Part shown: positions 18,625-32,610 of the stretch, piece after piece
Numbering within the stretch: position 1 is the stretch's first letter
How the letters are laid out: each line of letters begins with the position of its first letter
Origin: Nocardioides sambongensis
GTDB taxonomy: Bacteria; Actinomycetota; Actinomycetes; Propionibacteriales; Nocardioidaceae
Direction of reading: 5' to 3'
DNA: 64,000 bases
Assembly (NCBI RefSeq): GCF_006494815.1
Contig: NZ_CP041091.1
Location: 2,494,501 to 2,558,500, forward strand
Made by a program: the position numbers and the translations under genes
Notes under the pieces: generated by a model
Database searches by the model: none
The model's input: only the letters and a program-made list of their open reading frames with translations
What the model was told of the DNA's origin: nothing

Positions 18625-19865
18625 CCACGCCGAACCCCGGGCCGGTCGCGCCCCCGCCGCGGCTGTTGATGGGCCCTGGCCCGATCACCGTCGACCCGCG
18701 GGTGCTGCAGGCGATGTCCACCCAGCTGGTCGGCCAGTTCGACCCGTGGATGACGGCGACCATGAACGAGGTGATGGACCTCTACCGCGGCGTCTTCGCG
18801 ACCACGAACGATCAGACGTTCCTGGTCGACGGCACCTCCCGCGCCGGCATCGAGGCAGCCCTGGTCTCCCTGATCGAGCCCGGCGACCGGGTGCTGGTCC
18901 CGGTCTTCGGCCGCTTCGGACACCTGCTCGCCGAGATCGCCGGCCGGTGCGGCGCCCAGGTGCACACCCTCGAGGTGCCGTGGGGCGAGGTCGTCGAGCC
19001 GGACCGCGTCGCCGACGCCATCCGCACGGTGCGGCCCCGGGTGCTGGCCGTGGTCCAGGGCGACACCTCCACCACGATGTGCCAGCCGCTGGCCGACCTG
19101 GGCGCGCTCTGCGCCGAGCACGACGTCCTCTTCTACTGCGACGCCACCGCCTCGCTGGGCGGCAACGCCTTCCGCACCGACGAGTGGGGCCTGGACGCCG
19201 TCACCGCCGGCCTGCAGAAGTGCCTGGGCGGGCCGTCGGGCAGCGCCCCGGTGACGCTCTCGCCGAAGGCGGTCGCGGTCATCGACGCCCGGCGCCACGT
19301 CGAGGCCGGCATCCGCGAGGCCGGCGACGAGCCGCGTGGGCGGATCATCGCGAGCAACTACTTCGACCTCGCCATGGTGATGGACTACTGGGGACCGCGG
19401 CGGCTCAACCACCACACCGAGGCCACCTCCATGCTGTACGCCGCCCGCGAGTGCGCCCGGCTGCTGCTCGCCGAGGGGCTGGACGCCGTCGTGGCCCGGC
19501 ACACCCTGCACGGGCAGGCCATGCTCGAGGGCGTGCGCGGTCTCGGCCTCGGCGTCTTCGGCGACGTGGCGCACAAGATGACCAACGTGGTGGCCGTCGA
19601 GATCCCCGCGGCGCTCGGGGCGGCCGGCGGGGACGCGGTCCGGGGTCGCATGCTGACCGACTTCGGGATCGAGATCGGCACCTCGTTCGGCCCTCTGCAC
19701 GGCCGGGTCTGGCGGATCGGCACGATGGGCTACAACGCCCGCCGGGACGCGGTCCTCGGCACGCTCGCGGCCCTCGAGCAGTGTCTGCGCACCACCGGGG
19801 TCCCGGTGCCCGCCGGCGGCGGCGTCGAGGCGGCGCTCGGCGTCTACCCGGAGGAGGAGCGGTGA
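18621..19865 (+). CDS. PLP-dependent aminotransferase of the ureidoglycine-glyoxylate (PucG) type
   Basis: Class-V aminotransferase of 414 residues. It opens with RLLMGPGPITVDPRVLQAM and has VDGTSRAGIEAAL, FYCDATASLGG (PLP-binding Asp), and the PLP lysine in GLQKCLGGPSGSAP. B. subtilis PucG transfers the amino group of S-ureidoglycine to glyoxylate, giving oxalurate-type product and glycine. The position between allantoinase and allantoate amidohydrolase supports this role over serine or alanine-glyoxylate transamination. Overlaps both neighbours by four bases (GTGA). Confidence 0.88.
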   Translation: MTTPNPGPVAPPPRLLMGPGPITVDPRVLQAMSTQLVGQFDPWMTATMNEVMDLYRGVFATTNDQTFLVDGTSRAGIEAALVSLIEPGDRVLVPVFGRFGHLLAEIAGRCGAQVHTLEVPWGEVVEPDRVADAIRTVRPRVLAVVQGDTSTTMCQPLADLGALCAEHDVLFYCDATASLGGNAFRTDEWGLDAVTAGLQKCLGGPSGSAPVTLSPKAVAVIDARRHVEAGIREAGDEPRGRIIASNYFDLAMVMDYWGPRRLNHHTEATSMLYAARECARLLLAEGLDAVVARHTLHGQAMLEGVRGLGLGVFGDVAHKMTNVVAVEIPAALGAAGGDAVRGRMLTDFGIEIGTSFGPLHGRVWRIGTMGYNARRDAVLGTLAALEQCLRTTGVPVPAGGGVEAALGVYPEEER

Positions 19866-21150
19866 ACGGCCCTGCGAACGGGACGCCGGCGCGGTCCAGT
19901 GCCGCGGAGGTGCTCGCCCGGTGCGCCGAGCTCGACCGGTTCAGCTCCCACCCGGTGCACCTGGAGCGGATCTACCTGACCCGGGAGCACGCGGGCGCCA
20001 ACGAGCGGGCCGCCGAGTGGATGCAGGCGGCCGGGATGCGGACCTGGCAGGACGCCGCCGGCAACATCTGCGGCCGCCGCGAGGGGCGCGAGCCGGGGCT
20101 GCCCGCGCTGCTCCTCGGCTCCCACCTGGACACCGTGCCCGACGCCGGCAGCTTCGACGGGATGCTCGGTGTGATGATGGCGATCGCCGTCGTGGAGCGG
20201 ATCGGCGACCGGGTGCGGGATCTCCCCTTCGCCCTCGAGGTGATCGGCTTCAGCGACGAGGAGGGCGCCCGGTTCGGCAAGGCGCTGCTCGGCAGCCAGG
20301 CCGCGGCCGGCACTTGGGACCCCGACTGGTGGGACCTGCGCGACCGCGACGGCACCACGCTCCACGGGCCTTCACCGCGTTCGGGCTCGACCCCACCCGG
20401 GTCGGCGACGCCGCGCGTCGTCCCGAGGACCTGGTCGGCTACCTGGAGGCACACATCGAGCAGGGCCCCTACCTGGAGGCGGCCGACGCGTCGCTGGGCT
20501 ACGTGACCACCATCGCCGGCGCACGACGGTTCCGGATCACCTTCACCGGGGAGGCGCGGCACGCCGGCGGGACGCCGTACGAGAGGCGTCGGGACGCGCT
20601 GGTCGGCGCCAGCGCGGCCGTCGTCGCCATCGAGACCCTGGCGAAGGCCGACGGCACCATCGCCACCGTCGGCCGGATCGAGGCGAGGCCGGGCGCGGTC
20701 AACGTGATCGCCGGGCGGGTGGACATCAGCCTGGACCTGCGGGCGGCCACCGACCTCGAGCGCGATGACACCTGGCGCAGCATCCGCACCGAGCTGGCCG
20801 CCATCTGCGACGCCCGACAGCTGCGCCTGGACGTGGTGGAGAACCACACCGCGCCGGCCGCGCCGTGCGCGCCGTGGCTGCAGCAGGCGGTGATCGACGG
20901 GATCGTGGCGACCGGCGACCCGGCGCCGATGGGGTTGTGGAGCCGCGCCGGGCACGACGCGATGGCGATCGCCGCGGTGACCGACATCGGGATGCTCTTC
21001 CTCCGCTGCCACGACGGCATCAGCCACCACCCGGACGAGAACGTCCGGGAGATCGACGTGGCGCGCGGACTGGACGCCTTCGAGCAGGCGGTGCTCGCGG
21101 TGGCCCGCACCGTCGAGTCCGGTACGACGACGGCGACCGCGGCGCGATGA
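19862..21150 (+). CDS. Allantoate amidohydrolase (M20 family), one apparent frameshift
   Basis: Metal-dependent hydrolase that splits allantoate to ureidoglycine, CO2 and ammonia. M20 features are GSHLDTVPDAGSFDGMLGV, DEEGARFGKALLGS, HIEQGPYLE and GEARHAGGTPYERRRDA, then WSRAGHDAM near the C-terminus. The two halves are in different frames. Adding one G to the run at 20366-20368 yields the natural TLHGAFTAFGLDP junction and a protein of about 429 residues. GTG start overlaps the aminotransferase stop, and the stop overlaps the regulator start (ATGA). A carbamoylase or hydantoinase-related role is less likely in this context. Confidence 0.88.
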
Positions 21151-21980
21151 CGACCGACGGCGTCGAGGTCGGTGACCGGATCGACGAGCGGATCGCCGCC
21201 CGGCACGACCGGCTGACGCCCCAGGAGCAGCGCGCCGCGGCGACGCTGCTGGAGCACCTGGACGACCTGGCCACCTACCGGGCCGCGGAGCTGGCCGAGC
21301 TGGCCGGCGTCTCCAAGGCGACGATGAGCCGACTCTTCCGCAGCCTCGGGTTCGAGGACTTCGACCAGGTGCGCGAGCACCTGCGCGGGCTGCGGTCGAC
21401 CGGGGAGCCGCGCCGGGCGGACGGCGCCGTCGACCCGGCGGCGATCGCGTGCGTGGAGCAGGCCGCCGTGCAACGTGCCGTCGAGCACCCGCGGACGGAG
21501 GAGGCGATCACGCTGATCGCCGAGGCACGGCGGGTGGTGGTGGTCGGCTGGCGCAACAGCTATCCGGTCGCGCTGCACCTGCGCGAGCAGCTCGCCCAGG
21601 CGCGGGACGAGGTGCGGATCGCGCCCGCGCCCGGCCAGACCCTCGGTGAGGAGCTGACCGGCCTCGGACGCCAGGACCTGGTGGTGGTGATCGGGTTCCG
21701 CCGCCGCCCCGCCGGCTTCGCCGCGTTCCTGGCCGAGGCCCGGTCGTGCGCGGCGACCGTGCTGCTGGTGGGCGACCCGTCCGCGGTCTCCCACGCCGCG
21801 CACGTCGACCTGTGGCTGGAGTGCCCGCTGACCAGCGCCCTGGCCTTCGACAGCTATGCCGCGCCGATGGCGCTGGTCAGCGTGCTGGCCGACGGCGTGC
21901 TGGCCCGTCTCGGGAGGGCCGGCAGCAACCGGGTGCGGAGCATCACCGCGGCCTACGAACGACTGGACGAGACGGAGTGA
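21147..21980 (+). CDS. MurR/RpiR family transcriptional regulator
   Basis: A 277-residue regulator with an N-terminal RpiR-type helix-turn-helix (LTPQEQRAAATLLEHL, then AELAELAGVSKATMSRLFRSLGF) and a C-terminal SIS-like domain (ARRVVVVGWRNSYPVALHLREQL and DLVVVIGFRRRP). It is embedded in the purine operon with ATGA overlaps, so it is the likely local regulator. SIS domains usually bind phosphosugars, so the effector here (a ureide or purine intermediate) is unknown. The GAAAC elements in this cluster are candidate binding sites. Confidence 0.9.
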   Translation: MTTDGVEVGDRIDERIAARHDRLTPQEQRAAATLLEHLDDLATYRAAELAELAGVSKATMSRLFRSLGFEDFDQVREHLRGLRSTGEPRRADGAVDPAAIACVEQAAVQRAVEHPRTEEAITLIAEARRVVVVGWRNSYPVALHLREQLAQARDEVRIAPAPGQTLGEELTGLGRQDLVVVIGFRRRPAGFAAFLAEARSCAATVLLVGDPSAVSHAAHVDLWLECPLTSALAFDSYAAPMALVSVLADGVLARLGRAGSNRVRSITAAYERLDETE

Positions 21981-22462
21981 CCCCGAGGATGACCATCGAC
22001 GACAACATCTGGCTCGAGCGAGCGGTGGCACTGGCCACCGCCAACGTGGCCGACGACGGCGGACCGTTCGGCGCGGTCGTCGTACGCGGGGAGGAGCTGA
22101 TCTCCTGCGGCCAGAACCGGGTCACCCGCGACCACGACCCCACGGCGCACGCCGAGGTGGTCGCCATCCGCGCCGCGTGCCGGGCGCTCGGCGACTTCAC
22201 CCTGGCCGGGTGCACGCTCTACACCTCGTGCGAGCCCTGCCCGCTCTGCCTCTCCGCGGTGCTGTGGTCGCGGCTGGACCGGGTGGTCTTCGCCGCCGAC
22301 CGGCACGACGCGGCGCGCGGTGGCTTCGACGACCGGGCGTTCTACGACCTGATGCAGCAGCCGCGGTCCGCGTGGCCGGTACGGATCAACGAGCAGCGTA
22401 CGGCGAGCGCGACGGCCCCGTTCGACGCCTGGCTGGCGCACGAGCGGCGGACGGCGTACTGA
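21977..22462 (+). CDS. guaD: Guanine deaminase, cytidine-deaminase fold
   Basis: Zinc deaminase converting guanine to xanthine. The protein, about 161 residues, closely follows B. subtilis GuaD: GGPFGAVVVRG, HAEVVAIRAAC and TSCEPCPLCLSAVLWSR (His-Cys-Cys zinc site with catalytic Glu), DAARGGFDDRAFYDLM, and a final Tyr. GTG at 21977 overlaps the regulator stop; ATG at 21989 is an alternative start. It feeds xanthine to the xdhABC products encoded 2-6 kb away. A general nucleoside deaminase is the alternative name. Confidence 0.85.
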   Translation: MTPRMTIDDNIWLERAVALATANVADDGGPFGAVVVRGEELISCGQNRVTRDHDPTAHAEVVAIRAACRALGDFTLAGCTLYTSCEPCPLCLSAVLWSRLDRVVFAADRHDAARGGFDDRAFYDLMQQPRSAWPVRINEQRTASATAPFDAWLAHERRTAY

Positions 22463-22534
22463 GTCGGCCGGGCTGCGGTCGGGGTGCCGGGGCGGCCGTG
22501 GGTCGGTGACCCGGCGCAGCGGTACCGTCGAGCC

Positions 22535-22990
22535 ATGAGCGCGCCCGGCCGAGACCTCGACGTGCCGGCCGGCCCCGGGCTGCCGGCGGGCGCCACCATC
22601 CCGGCGGGCGAGCTGGTCGAGCGCTTCTCGCGCTCCCCCGGCCCCGGCGGCCAGTCGGTGAACACCAGCGACACGCGGGTGGAGCTGCTCTTCGCTCCCG
22701 GCACCTCGCTCGCGTTCACGCCCGCCCAGCGTGACCGCCTGGTCCGCAATCTGGGTGAGGTCCTCGTCCAGGGCCAGGTCAGCGTCGTGGCCTCCGAGCA
22801 CCGGTCCCAGCTGCGCAACCGCACCGCCGCCCGCCGGCGACTGGTCGATCTGCTGCGGGCGGCCGTGGCTCCGCCTCCCCCGCCGCGGCGCGCGACGCGA
22901 CCGAGTCGGGCATCGCAACGCCGACGCGTGGAGGCGAAGAAGCAGGTGGGGCGGACCAAGGCGCTGCGCGGGCGGGTGCGCGAGGAGTAG
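22535..22990 (+). CDS. Ribosome-rescue peptidyl-tRNA hydrolase, ArfB-like
   Basis: A 151-residue release-factor-like protein with the catalytic GGQ in SPGPGGQSVNTSDTRVEL and a basic C-terminal tail (RRRVEAKKQVGRTKALRGRVREE). This is the architecture of ArfB/YaeJ, which frees peptides from ribosomes stalled on truncated mRNA. The ATG at 22535 lies six bases after TACCGT (22523-22528), giving a leaderless transcript, so this gene is independent of the purine operon upstream. Starts further upstream in the frame would include the promoter. Confidence 0.9.
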   Translation: MSAPGRDLDVPAGPGLPAGATIPAGELVERFSRSPGPGGQSVNTSDTRVELLFAPGTSLAFTPAQRDRLVRNLGEVLVQGQVSVVASEHRSQLRNRTAARRRLVDLLRAAVAPPPPPRRATRPSRASQRRRVEAKKQVGRTKALRGRVREE

Positions 22991-23066
22991 GAGTCGACCT
23001 CGCCTCCTGGCGCCGCGGTCCCTCGCGGCACGCATTTCTGTCGGGGGTGACTCCTGACGTCGGGGT

Positions 23067-24255
23067 ATGTCGTCCGGCATCCCACTCACCGCTCAGGAGG
23101 CCACCGCGTTCACAGCGCGCCTCCGCGAGGGCCGACTGCCCTGCGGTGCCGGCGACCTGATCGACCTCATCACCGAGCTCGAGACCCTGAAGAACGTCGC
23201 CTGCGGCATCCAGGCCGACGCCTCCAGCGCCTACGACGCTGCGCGGCGCAGCGACCAGGCGGCCGCCGGCGTTCCCGCCGCCCGGCAAGGACGCGGCGTC
23301 GCTGCTGAGGTCGCAGCCGACTGATCGACGAGGAACTCTGCGCGACCCCCGGCCTCGTGCAGGGTCTCGGCACCCGCCGGCTGATCGGCCGGGCCCGCCG
23401 CCTGGTGGCCGAGCTCGACCCCGCCGGGGCCGTGCGGCGAGCGAGCAGTGCGGCTCAGGACCGCCATGTCTCCATCCGACCCGCCCCGACACGATGACCT
23501 GGGTGAGCGCGCTCCTCCCCGTCGCTCAGGGGGTCGCCCTGCACGCCTCGCTGACGCGTGCCGCCAACGCTGCCCGCGCCGTCGGGGACTCCCGGACGAA
23601 GGGCCAACTGATGGCCGACACCCTCGTCCACCGGGTCATCCGCGCCGAGTCGGAGCGGGTCGAAGGTTCGGCCGTGCCGGACCGAGGGCCGAGGGTGCCG
23701 GTCGGCGTCACCATCACGATCCCCGTCACCACCCTCGCCGGCGGCCTCGATCCCGCCGAGCTCCACGCAGACGGCGTCCCGCCCGAGGTCCTCCCGGCCG
23801 AGATGGCCCGCCACCTGATCGCAGCCGGCCTCGATGACCCGGCCAGTGCGGCCCACTGCTGGTTCCGCAGGCTCTTCGTCGACCCCGGTGGTCGGCTGAT
23901 CGCGATGACCACCCGGTCCCGCGATTTCCCGGCCGGACTCGCTGGCTTCCTCGCCCAGCGGGGTGGCGGGATCTGCGCCACCCCGTGGTGCGACGCCCCG
24001 GTCCGCCACACCGACCACATCGTCCCCGCCGACGACGGCGGCACGACCGACGCCCGCAATGGTCAGGGTCTCTGCGAGGCCTGCAACCACGCGAAGCAGG
24101 CGCCGGGCTGGCATCAGCGGCAACGACCGGATCGGGCCGTCGAGACCGTCACCCCGACCGGGCACCGCTACAGATCACGAGCACCTGCGCCACCCGGCTG
24201 GCACGAACCCCGCTACCTCCTGACCCGACCGGGCGTCTACACCCTCACCGCGTGA
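23067..24255 (+). pseudogene. DUF222/HNH endonuclease (13E12-type repeat family), internally deleted and frameshifted
   Basis: Remnant of the large actinobacterial DUF222-HNH family. The N-terminus (from 23067, IPLTAQEATAFTARLREG) and the HNH end are clear: HTDHIVPADDGGTTDARNG, then LCEACNHAKQAPGW. After GRGVAAEVA the frame stops near 23323. The next recognisable family segment, LIDEELCATPGLVQGLG, follows at once in another frame, so about 40-50 residues of the middle are missing. A second break at the C run 23484-23487 separates RPAPDTM from its start. The second break looks like the homopolymer errors elsewhere, but the deletion is real. The 3' end overlaps the convergent xdhC by 19 bases. 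Confidence 0.75.
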
Positions 24256-25036
24256 CCGAGCAGCTCGAGGGCGACCGAGAGCGCGATCGTGGCGGGTTCC
24301 TTCCCGGTGACCGCGGGGTCCCCGATCGGGGTCCGCACCCGGGCGATGGCCGCCTCGTCGTGGCCGAGCTCCGCGAGGCGCCCACGGAACCGGGCCCACT
24401 TCGCGCTGGAGCCGATCAGGCCGATGCTGCCCGGCGTCCCCGAGCGCAGCAGCGCATCGAGCAGCGCCAGGTCCTCGGCGTGATCGTGGGTCAGCACCAG
24501 GCAGTCGACACCGGCCGGCAGCGCGGCGATCGCCAGCTCGGGGAGGACCGGCTCCCGGTGCACCCGGACCAGCGACGGACCGCTCTCCAGCAGCTCCAGT
24601 CGGGACGGCTCCAACTGGTCGTCCCGGGAGTCGACCAGGTGCAGCTCCACCTCGTGCCGGCTCAGCAACAGCGCGATCTCGAGTCCGACGTGCCCCATCC
24701 CGAAGACGGCGTAGGCGGGCCGGACCGGGACCGGCTCCAGCAGCAGGGTCACCTCGCCGCCGCAGCACTGCACGCCGTGCTCCCCGACCACCCGGTCGGT
24801 CAGTGCGGTGGTCTCCAGCGACGGCGCGGCCGCCGCATCGGTCAGCAGCGCGCGGGCGCGGGCGATCGCCGCCTCCTCGAGGTTGCCGCCACCGACGCTT
24901 CCCCAGGCCGCCGCGGCGGTCACCACCAGCTTCGCGCCGGCGTCCCGCGGCGCGTGCCCGCGGACCGAGGCGACGGTGACCAGCACCGCCGGCTCGCGCT
25001 GTTCGCGGCAACGGGTCAGCGCGGTGAGCCAGTCCA

Positions 25037-25037
<1 letters not shown>
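24237..25037 (-). CDS. xdhC: XdhC accessory protein for xanthine dehydrogenase
   Basis: A 266-residue XdhC/CoxI-family protein that binds molybdenum cofactor, supports its sulfuration and inserts it into XdhB. The N-terminal domain has AVLVTVASVRGHAPRDAGAK and GSVGGGNLEEAAIARA. The Rossmann-like part has AVFGMGHVGLEIALLL and GSIGLIGSSAKWARF. ATG at 25037 overlaps the xdhB stop by one base (TGATG). Last gene of xdhABC; its tail overlaps the HNH remnant on the other strand. Confidence 0.93.
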
Positions 25038-28761
<3,724 letters not shown>

Positions 28762-28819
28762 TCATTCACCGTACGCCCGGCCGATCGCCCCGGACGGTCG
28801 AAACCGACTCCCTGGCACG

Positions 28820-28938
28820 CGATTTCACGAGACTGCAACAGGCCGAAACAAGCGTTTCACGCCCCGGCCCCGCCGGCACCGGATTTAACGCCCGCGACAC
28901 CGACAGCGCGGCACCGTGAAACGCCGCTCTCCTAGCGT
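28820..28938. promoter_or_regulatory. Shared control region of xdhABC and the ABC importer with repeated CGTGAAAC/GTTTCACG elements
   Basis: The divergent gap holds GCGTTTCACG (28852-28861) and its exact reverse complement CGTGAAACGC (28915-28924), plus a third copy CGATTTCACG (28820-28829). The first site also forms GAAACAAGCGTTTC (28845-28858). On the plus strand a TAGCGT -10-like box at 28933-28938 follows, so the 28915 copy covers the -35 region. This arrangement suggests one regulator controlling both transcription units. Its identity is not shown by the sequence. Confidence 0.55.
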
Positions 28939-28996
28939 CCCCGCTCAGCAACAGCAGTTGCACTCGGGGACCCACGGATTCGAACCAGGAGACTTC

Positions 28997-30112
28997 ATGA
29001 CCCACTCGCCTGCCCGTCCTCGCACGCCCCGCGCCCTGCGGAACGCCGGCGCCGCCGCTCTCGCCGGCGCCCTCGTCCTCGGCCTGGCGGCGTGCGGCTC
29101 GGACGACTCCGAGGCCGCGTCGGGCGAGGACGGCGACCACGGCTCGATCTCGGTCCAGTACTCCTGGATCAAGAACGAGGAGTTCGCCGGCGAGTTCTAC
29201 GCCTACGACAAGGGCTACTACGACGAGGCCGGCTTCAGCGACGTCAACGGGATCTCCGGCCCCGACACCGGCGTCGCCAAGCTGCTCTCCGACGAGGTCC
29301 AGGTGGCGCTCAGCGACGCCGCCTCGGTGGGTGCAGCGGTGGCCAACGAGGACGCCCCGCTGAAGATCGTCGGCGCCACGTTCCAGAAGAACCCGTTCAC
29401 CATCCTCTCCCTCGCCGACGGTGCGGACATCGCGACGCCGCAGGACCTGGTCGGCAAGAAGATCGGCGTCCAGGACTCCAACGCCAGCGTCTTCGAGGCG
29501 ATCCTCAACGCCAACGGCATCGACAAGGACCAGGTCGAGGTCGTTCCCGTCGACTTCGACCCGACCCCGCTGATGAAGGGCGAGGTCGACGGCTTCATGG
29601 CGTACCTGACCAACGAGGCGATCACCGTCGAGCAGCAGGGCTACGAGGTCACCAACCTGCCCTACGCGGAGAACGGCGTCCCCTACGTGGCCGAGACGTT
29701 CACCGTCACCGACCAGTACCTGGCCGAGAACGCCGACGCGATCGAGGACTTCCTGATCGCCGAGATCAAGGGCTGGAGCCACACCTTCACCGAGGACGTC
29801 CAGACCACGGTCGACCTGGTCACCAAGCACTACAACGAGGCGGCCTCGGACAACGCCGAGGGCCTGGAAGCGGTCTTCGGAGCGCTCGACCCGAAGAAGA
29901 CCAAGCTCGGCCTGGAGGCGCAGGCCCAGCTGATCTCCACCCCCGACACCGAGGCCAACGGCCTCTTCACGATCACCGACGAGCTGCAGCAGCAGACCGT
30001 CGACTCCCTGGCCGCCGCCGGGTGGGACGTCGCGGTCGAGGACCTCTTCGACACCTCGATCATCGACAAGATCTACGAGGAGAACCCGGACCTCGTCGAC
30101 TACCTCTCCTGA
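28997..30112 (+). CDS. ABC importer substrate-binding lipoprotein (NMT1/THI5-like, NitT/TauT group)
   Basis: A 371-residue exported lipoprotein that captures the substrate outside the membrane. The signal peptide ends in a lipobox (VLGLAACGS) followed by an acidic linker. The mature part has the NMT1/TauA pattern ([20 protein letters not shown], then [19 protein letters not shown]). The ATG at 28997 follows CAGGAGAC. It heads a four-gene importer operon next to purine genes, so a purine or ureide is the likely cargo; the sequence alone does not show which. Confidence 0.9.
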   Translation: MTHSPARPRTPRALRNAGAAALAGALVLGLAACGSDDSEAASGEDGDHGSISVQYSWIKNEEFAGEFYAYDKGYYDEAGFSDVNGISGPDTGVAKLLSDEVQVALSDAASVGAAVANEDAPLKIVGATFQKNPFTILSLADGADIATPQDLVGKKIGVQDSNASVFEAILNANGIDKDQVEVVPVDFDPTPLMKGEVDGFMAYLTNEAITVEQQGYEVTNLPYAENGVPYVAETFTVTDQYLAENADAIEDFLIAEIKGWSHTFTEDVQTTVDLVTKHYNEAASDNAEGLEAVFGALDPKKTKLGLEAQAQLISTPDTEANGLFTITDELQQQTVDSLAAAGWDVAVEDLFDTSIIDKIYEENPDLVDYLS

Positions 30113-30138
30113 GGGGCCGGCGCGGACCGCACCCTGTG

Positions 30139-30954
30139 ATGAGCACTGCAACCAGCACCGGCACCAGCACCGGCACCGGCATCGGGATCACCGGACTGAC
30201 CAAGACGTTCCCGGTGGGCCGCGGCCGCACGGTGACCGCACTGCAGGACACCGAGCTGCACACCGAGAAGGGCTCGTTCCTGGCCCTGCTCGGCCCCTCG
30301 GGGTGCGGCAAGTCCACGATCCTGCGGATCCTGGCCGACCTGGAGCGTCCCAGCTCCGGTGAGGTGTACGTCGACGGCCACACGCCGCACGAGCTGCGCC
30401 GGGCCAGCGAGCTCGGGATCGCCTTCCAGGACCACGCGCTGCTGCCCTGGCGCACCGTCCGCAAGAACATCCGGCTGCCCTTCGAGGTGGCCGGCCGGAA
30501 GGTGGACGAGGCCTATGTCGACGAGCTGATCGAGCTGGTCGGGCTGAGCGGTTTCGAGAGGTCCCGGCCGGCGCAGCTCTCCGGCGGGATGCGGCAGCGC
30601 GTCTCGATCGCCCGTGCGCTGGCGCTGAAGCCCTCGGTGCTGCTGCTCGACGAGCCGTTCGGTGCGCTGGACGACATGACCCGGCAGAACCTGAACCTGG
30701 AGCTGCTGCGGATCTGGACCGAGAAGCCGGCGACCACGCTGCTGGTCACCCACGGGATCGCCGAGGCGATCTTCCTCTCCGACCAGGTCGCGGTGATGTC
30801 GCCGCGGCCGGGTCGGGTGAAGGCGGTCATCGACGTCGACCTGCCCCGCCCGCGGACCCCGGAGATGATGCGCACGCCCGAGTTCCACGCGCTGGTCGAC
30901 CGGGCCTCGGACCTGCTCTTCGGCAGCGACGGGCGCGCCGAGGCCGAGTCGTGA
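30139..30954 (+). CDS. ABC importer ATPase (SsuB/TauB-like)
   Basis: A 271-residue cytoplasmic ATPase powering the importer. It has Walker [11 protein letters not shown]-loop [12 protein letters not shown], signature [16 protein letters not shown], Walker [13 protein letters not shown] and H-loop [15 protein letters not shown] Ser/Thr/Gly-rich leader of about 14 residues precedes the domain. The ATG at 30139 is 26 bases after the binding-protein stop, and its stop overlaps the first permease (GTGA). Confidence 0.93.
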   Translation: MSTATSTGTSTGTGIGITGLTKTFPVGRGRTVTALQDTELHTEKGSFLALLGPSGCGKSTILRILADLERPSSGEVYVDGHTPHELRRASELGIAFQDHALLPWRTVRKNIRLPFEVAGRKVDEAYVDELIELVGLSGFERSRPAQLSGGMRQRVSIARALALKPSVLLLDEPFGALDDMTRQNLNLELLRIWTEKPATTLLVTHGIAEAIFLSDQVAVMSPRPGRVKAVIDVDLPRPRTPEMMRTPEFHALVDRASDLLFGSDGRAEAES

Positions 30955-31778
30955 GGGGACCCGCAGGGACGGGCGGGCGGCGGCTGCCCGGCTGGGCCGC
31001 CAGCCTGCTCGGCGCGGTGGTCCTGGTCGCCGCGTGGTGGGTCTTCTCGGTGGTGGCGTTCCGCCCCGACCCCGGGACGACGTACGACCCGGTCCCCTCG
31101 CCGTGGGCGGTCTTCTCGCAGATCCTGGACGACGGGCTGGCCGCCTACTGGGAGTTCTTCTCGGTCACCGTGCACGAGGCGCTGCTCGGCTTCGCCTGGG
31201 GCAACGGGCTGGCGCTGCTGCTGGCCGCGACCGTGCTGCTGGTGCCGCGCATCGAGCCGATCGTGGTCCAGGTCGCGGTGGTCACCTACTGCCTGCCGCT
31301 GGTCGCCGTCGGCGGCATCGCGATCGTCGCGATCGGTGGGGCGGAGTCGCCGGGCGAGCCCAGCAAGACGGCGATCTTCCTGGCCGCCCTGTCGGTCTTC
31401 TTCACCACCGTGGTCGGGGCGCTGCTCGGCTTCAAGGCGGCGGACCGGGCCTCGCTCGACGTGGTCCGGGTCTACGGCGGCTCGCGGCTCACCCAGCTGC
31501 GCAAGGTACGCCTGGTCGCTGCGTTGCCCGCGATCCTGAACGCCCTGCAGATCGCGGTGCCCACCGCGCTGCTCGGCGCCGTGCTCGGTGAGTACATGGG
31601 CGCCACCGACCGCAGCGTCGGCATCACCCTGATCCGACTGCAGGGCCAGCTCGACTCGACCCGCGTGTGGGCAGTCTTCCTGCTCTGCGCCGTGGTCGCA
31701 CTGATCGGGTACGCCGTCGTCGGGCTGCTCTCCCGCCTCGTGACGCCGTGGGTGTCGGGCCGGGGGCGGACCGCATGA
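30951..31778 (+). CDS. ABC importer permease 1
   Basis: A 275-residue membrane permease of the NitT/TauT group with about six helices. The coupling (EAA-like) loop reads [27 protein letters not shown] in the cytoplasmic segment before the last helices. GTG start overlaps the ATPase stop, and the stop overlaps the second permease start (ATGA). Two different permeases in one operon indicate a heterodimeric channel. Confidence 0.9.
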   Translation: MRGPAGTGGRRLPGWAASLLGAVVLVAAWWVFSVVAFRPDPGTTYDPVPSPWAVFSQILDDGLAAYWEFFSVTVHEALLGFAWGNGLALLLAATVLLVPRIEPIVVQVAVVTYCLPLVAVGGIAIVAIGGAESPGEPSKTAIFLAALSVFFTTVVGALLGFKAADRASLDVVRVYGGSRLTQLRKVRLVAALPAILNALQIAVPTALLGAVLGEYMGATDRSVGITLIRLQGQLDSTRVWAVFLLCAVVALIGYAVVGLLSRLVTPWVSGRGRTA

Positions 31779-32590
31779 GCGTGCTGCGGGCACTGGCCCG
31801 GTCCCTGGTCAACGCGGCGCTGACGGTGCTGATCGTGCTCGGACTCTGGCAGGCGGTGGTCAGCTTCAGCGGGGTCTCGCCGTACGTCGCGAAGGGCCCG
31901 GCCGACGTCTACCGCTACCTCTTCGTCGACGAGCCCGGCGCGAGCGAGGGCAACCTGGCCGCCGACCACCGCGCCGAGCTCCTCCCGCTCGTCACCCAGA
32001 CCCTGCAGGACGCCGCGCTCGGCTTCGTGGTCGGGATGAGCGTGGCGGTGCTGCTCGCCGTGCTGTTCAGCCTCTCCAAGACGGTGGAGGCCGGCGTGAT
32101 GCCGCTGGCGCTGCTGCTGCGCAGCGTGCCGCTGGTCTCGATCGCGCCGGTGATCATCTTGATGACCGGCCGCGGCACCACCGCCTCGGTGGCGGTGATC
32201 GGCTCCATCGTGGTGCTCTTCCCGGCGCTGGCCTCGGCACTCTTCGGGCTCAGCAGGGCCAGCCACGAGAGCCTGGACCTGGTCCGGGTCTACGGCGGCG
32301 GCAACCTGACCGCGCTGCGCAAGGTCGCCGTCCCCGGCGCGATGCCGTCGCTGCTGGCGGCCGCCCGGGTCTCGGTGCCCGGAGCGGTCACCGGAGCCCT
32401 GCTCGCCGAGTGGCTCTCCACCGGCGAGGGGATCGGCGGGATGGTGGTGAAGTTCAGCGCGGCGGCGAAGTTCAACGACCTGTGGGCGTCGGTGGCGGTG
32501 ATCACCGTGCTCACCCTGCTCCTCTACAACCTGGTCCAGCTGGTCGAGAACGTGGTGCTGGCCCGGTCCGGGATGACGCCCGCGGAGTGA
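31775..32590 (+). CDS. ABC importer permease 2
   Basis: A 271-residue second permease with about six helices. Its coupling loop (LDLVRVYGGGNLTALRKVAVPGAMPSLL) parallels that of permease 1. The conserved segment GALLAEWLSTGEGIGGMV follows, as in TauC/SsuC proteins. It overlaps permease 1 by four bases (ATGA) and ends the importer operon. Confidence 0.9.
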   Translation: MSVLRALARSLVNAALTVLIVLGLWQAVVSFSGVSPYVAKGPADVYRYLFVDEPGASEGNLAADHRAELLPLVTQTLQDAALGFVVGMSVAVLLAVLFSLSKTVEAGVMPLALLLRSVPLVSIAPVIILMTGRGTTASVAVIGSIVVLFPALASALFGLSRASHESLDLVRVYGGGNLTALRKVAVPGAMPSLLAAARVSVPGAVTGALLAEWLSTGEGIGGMVVKFSAAAKFNDLWASVAVITVLTLLLYNLVQLVENVVLARSGMTPAE

Positions 32591-32610
32591 GGTCTGACAT
32601 CCTGGGGAGG

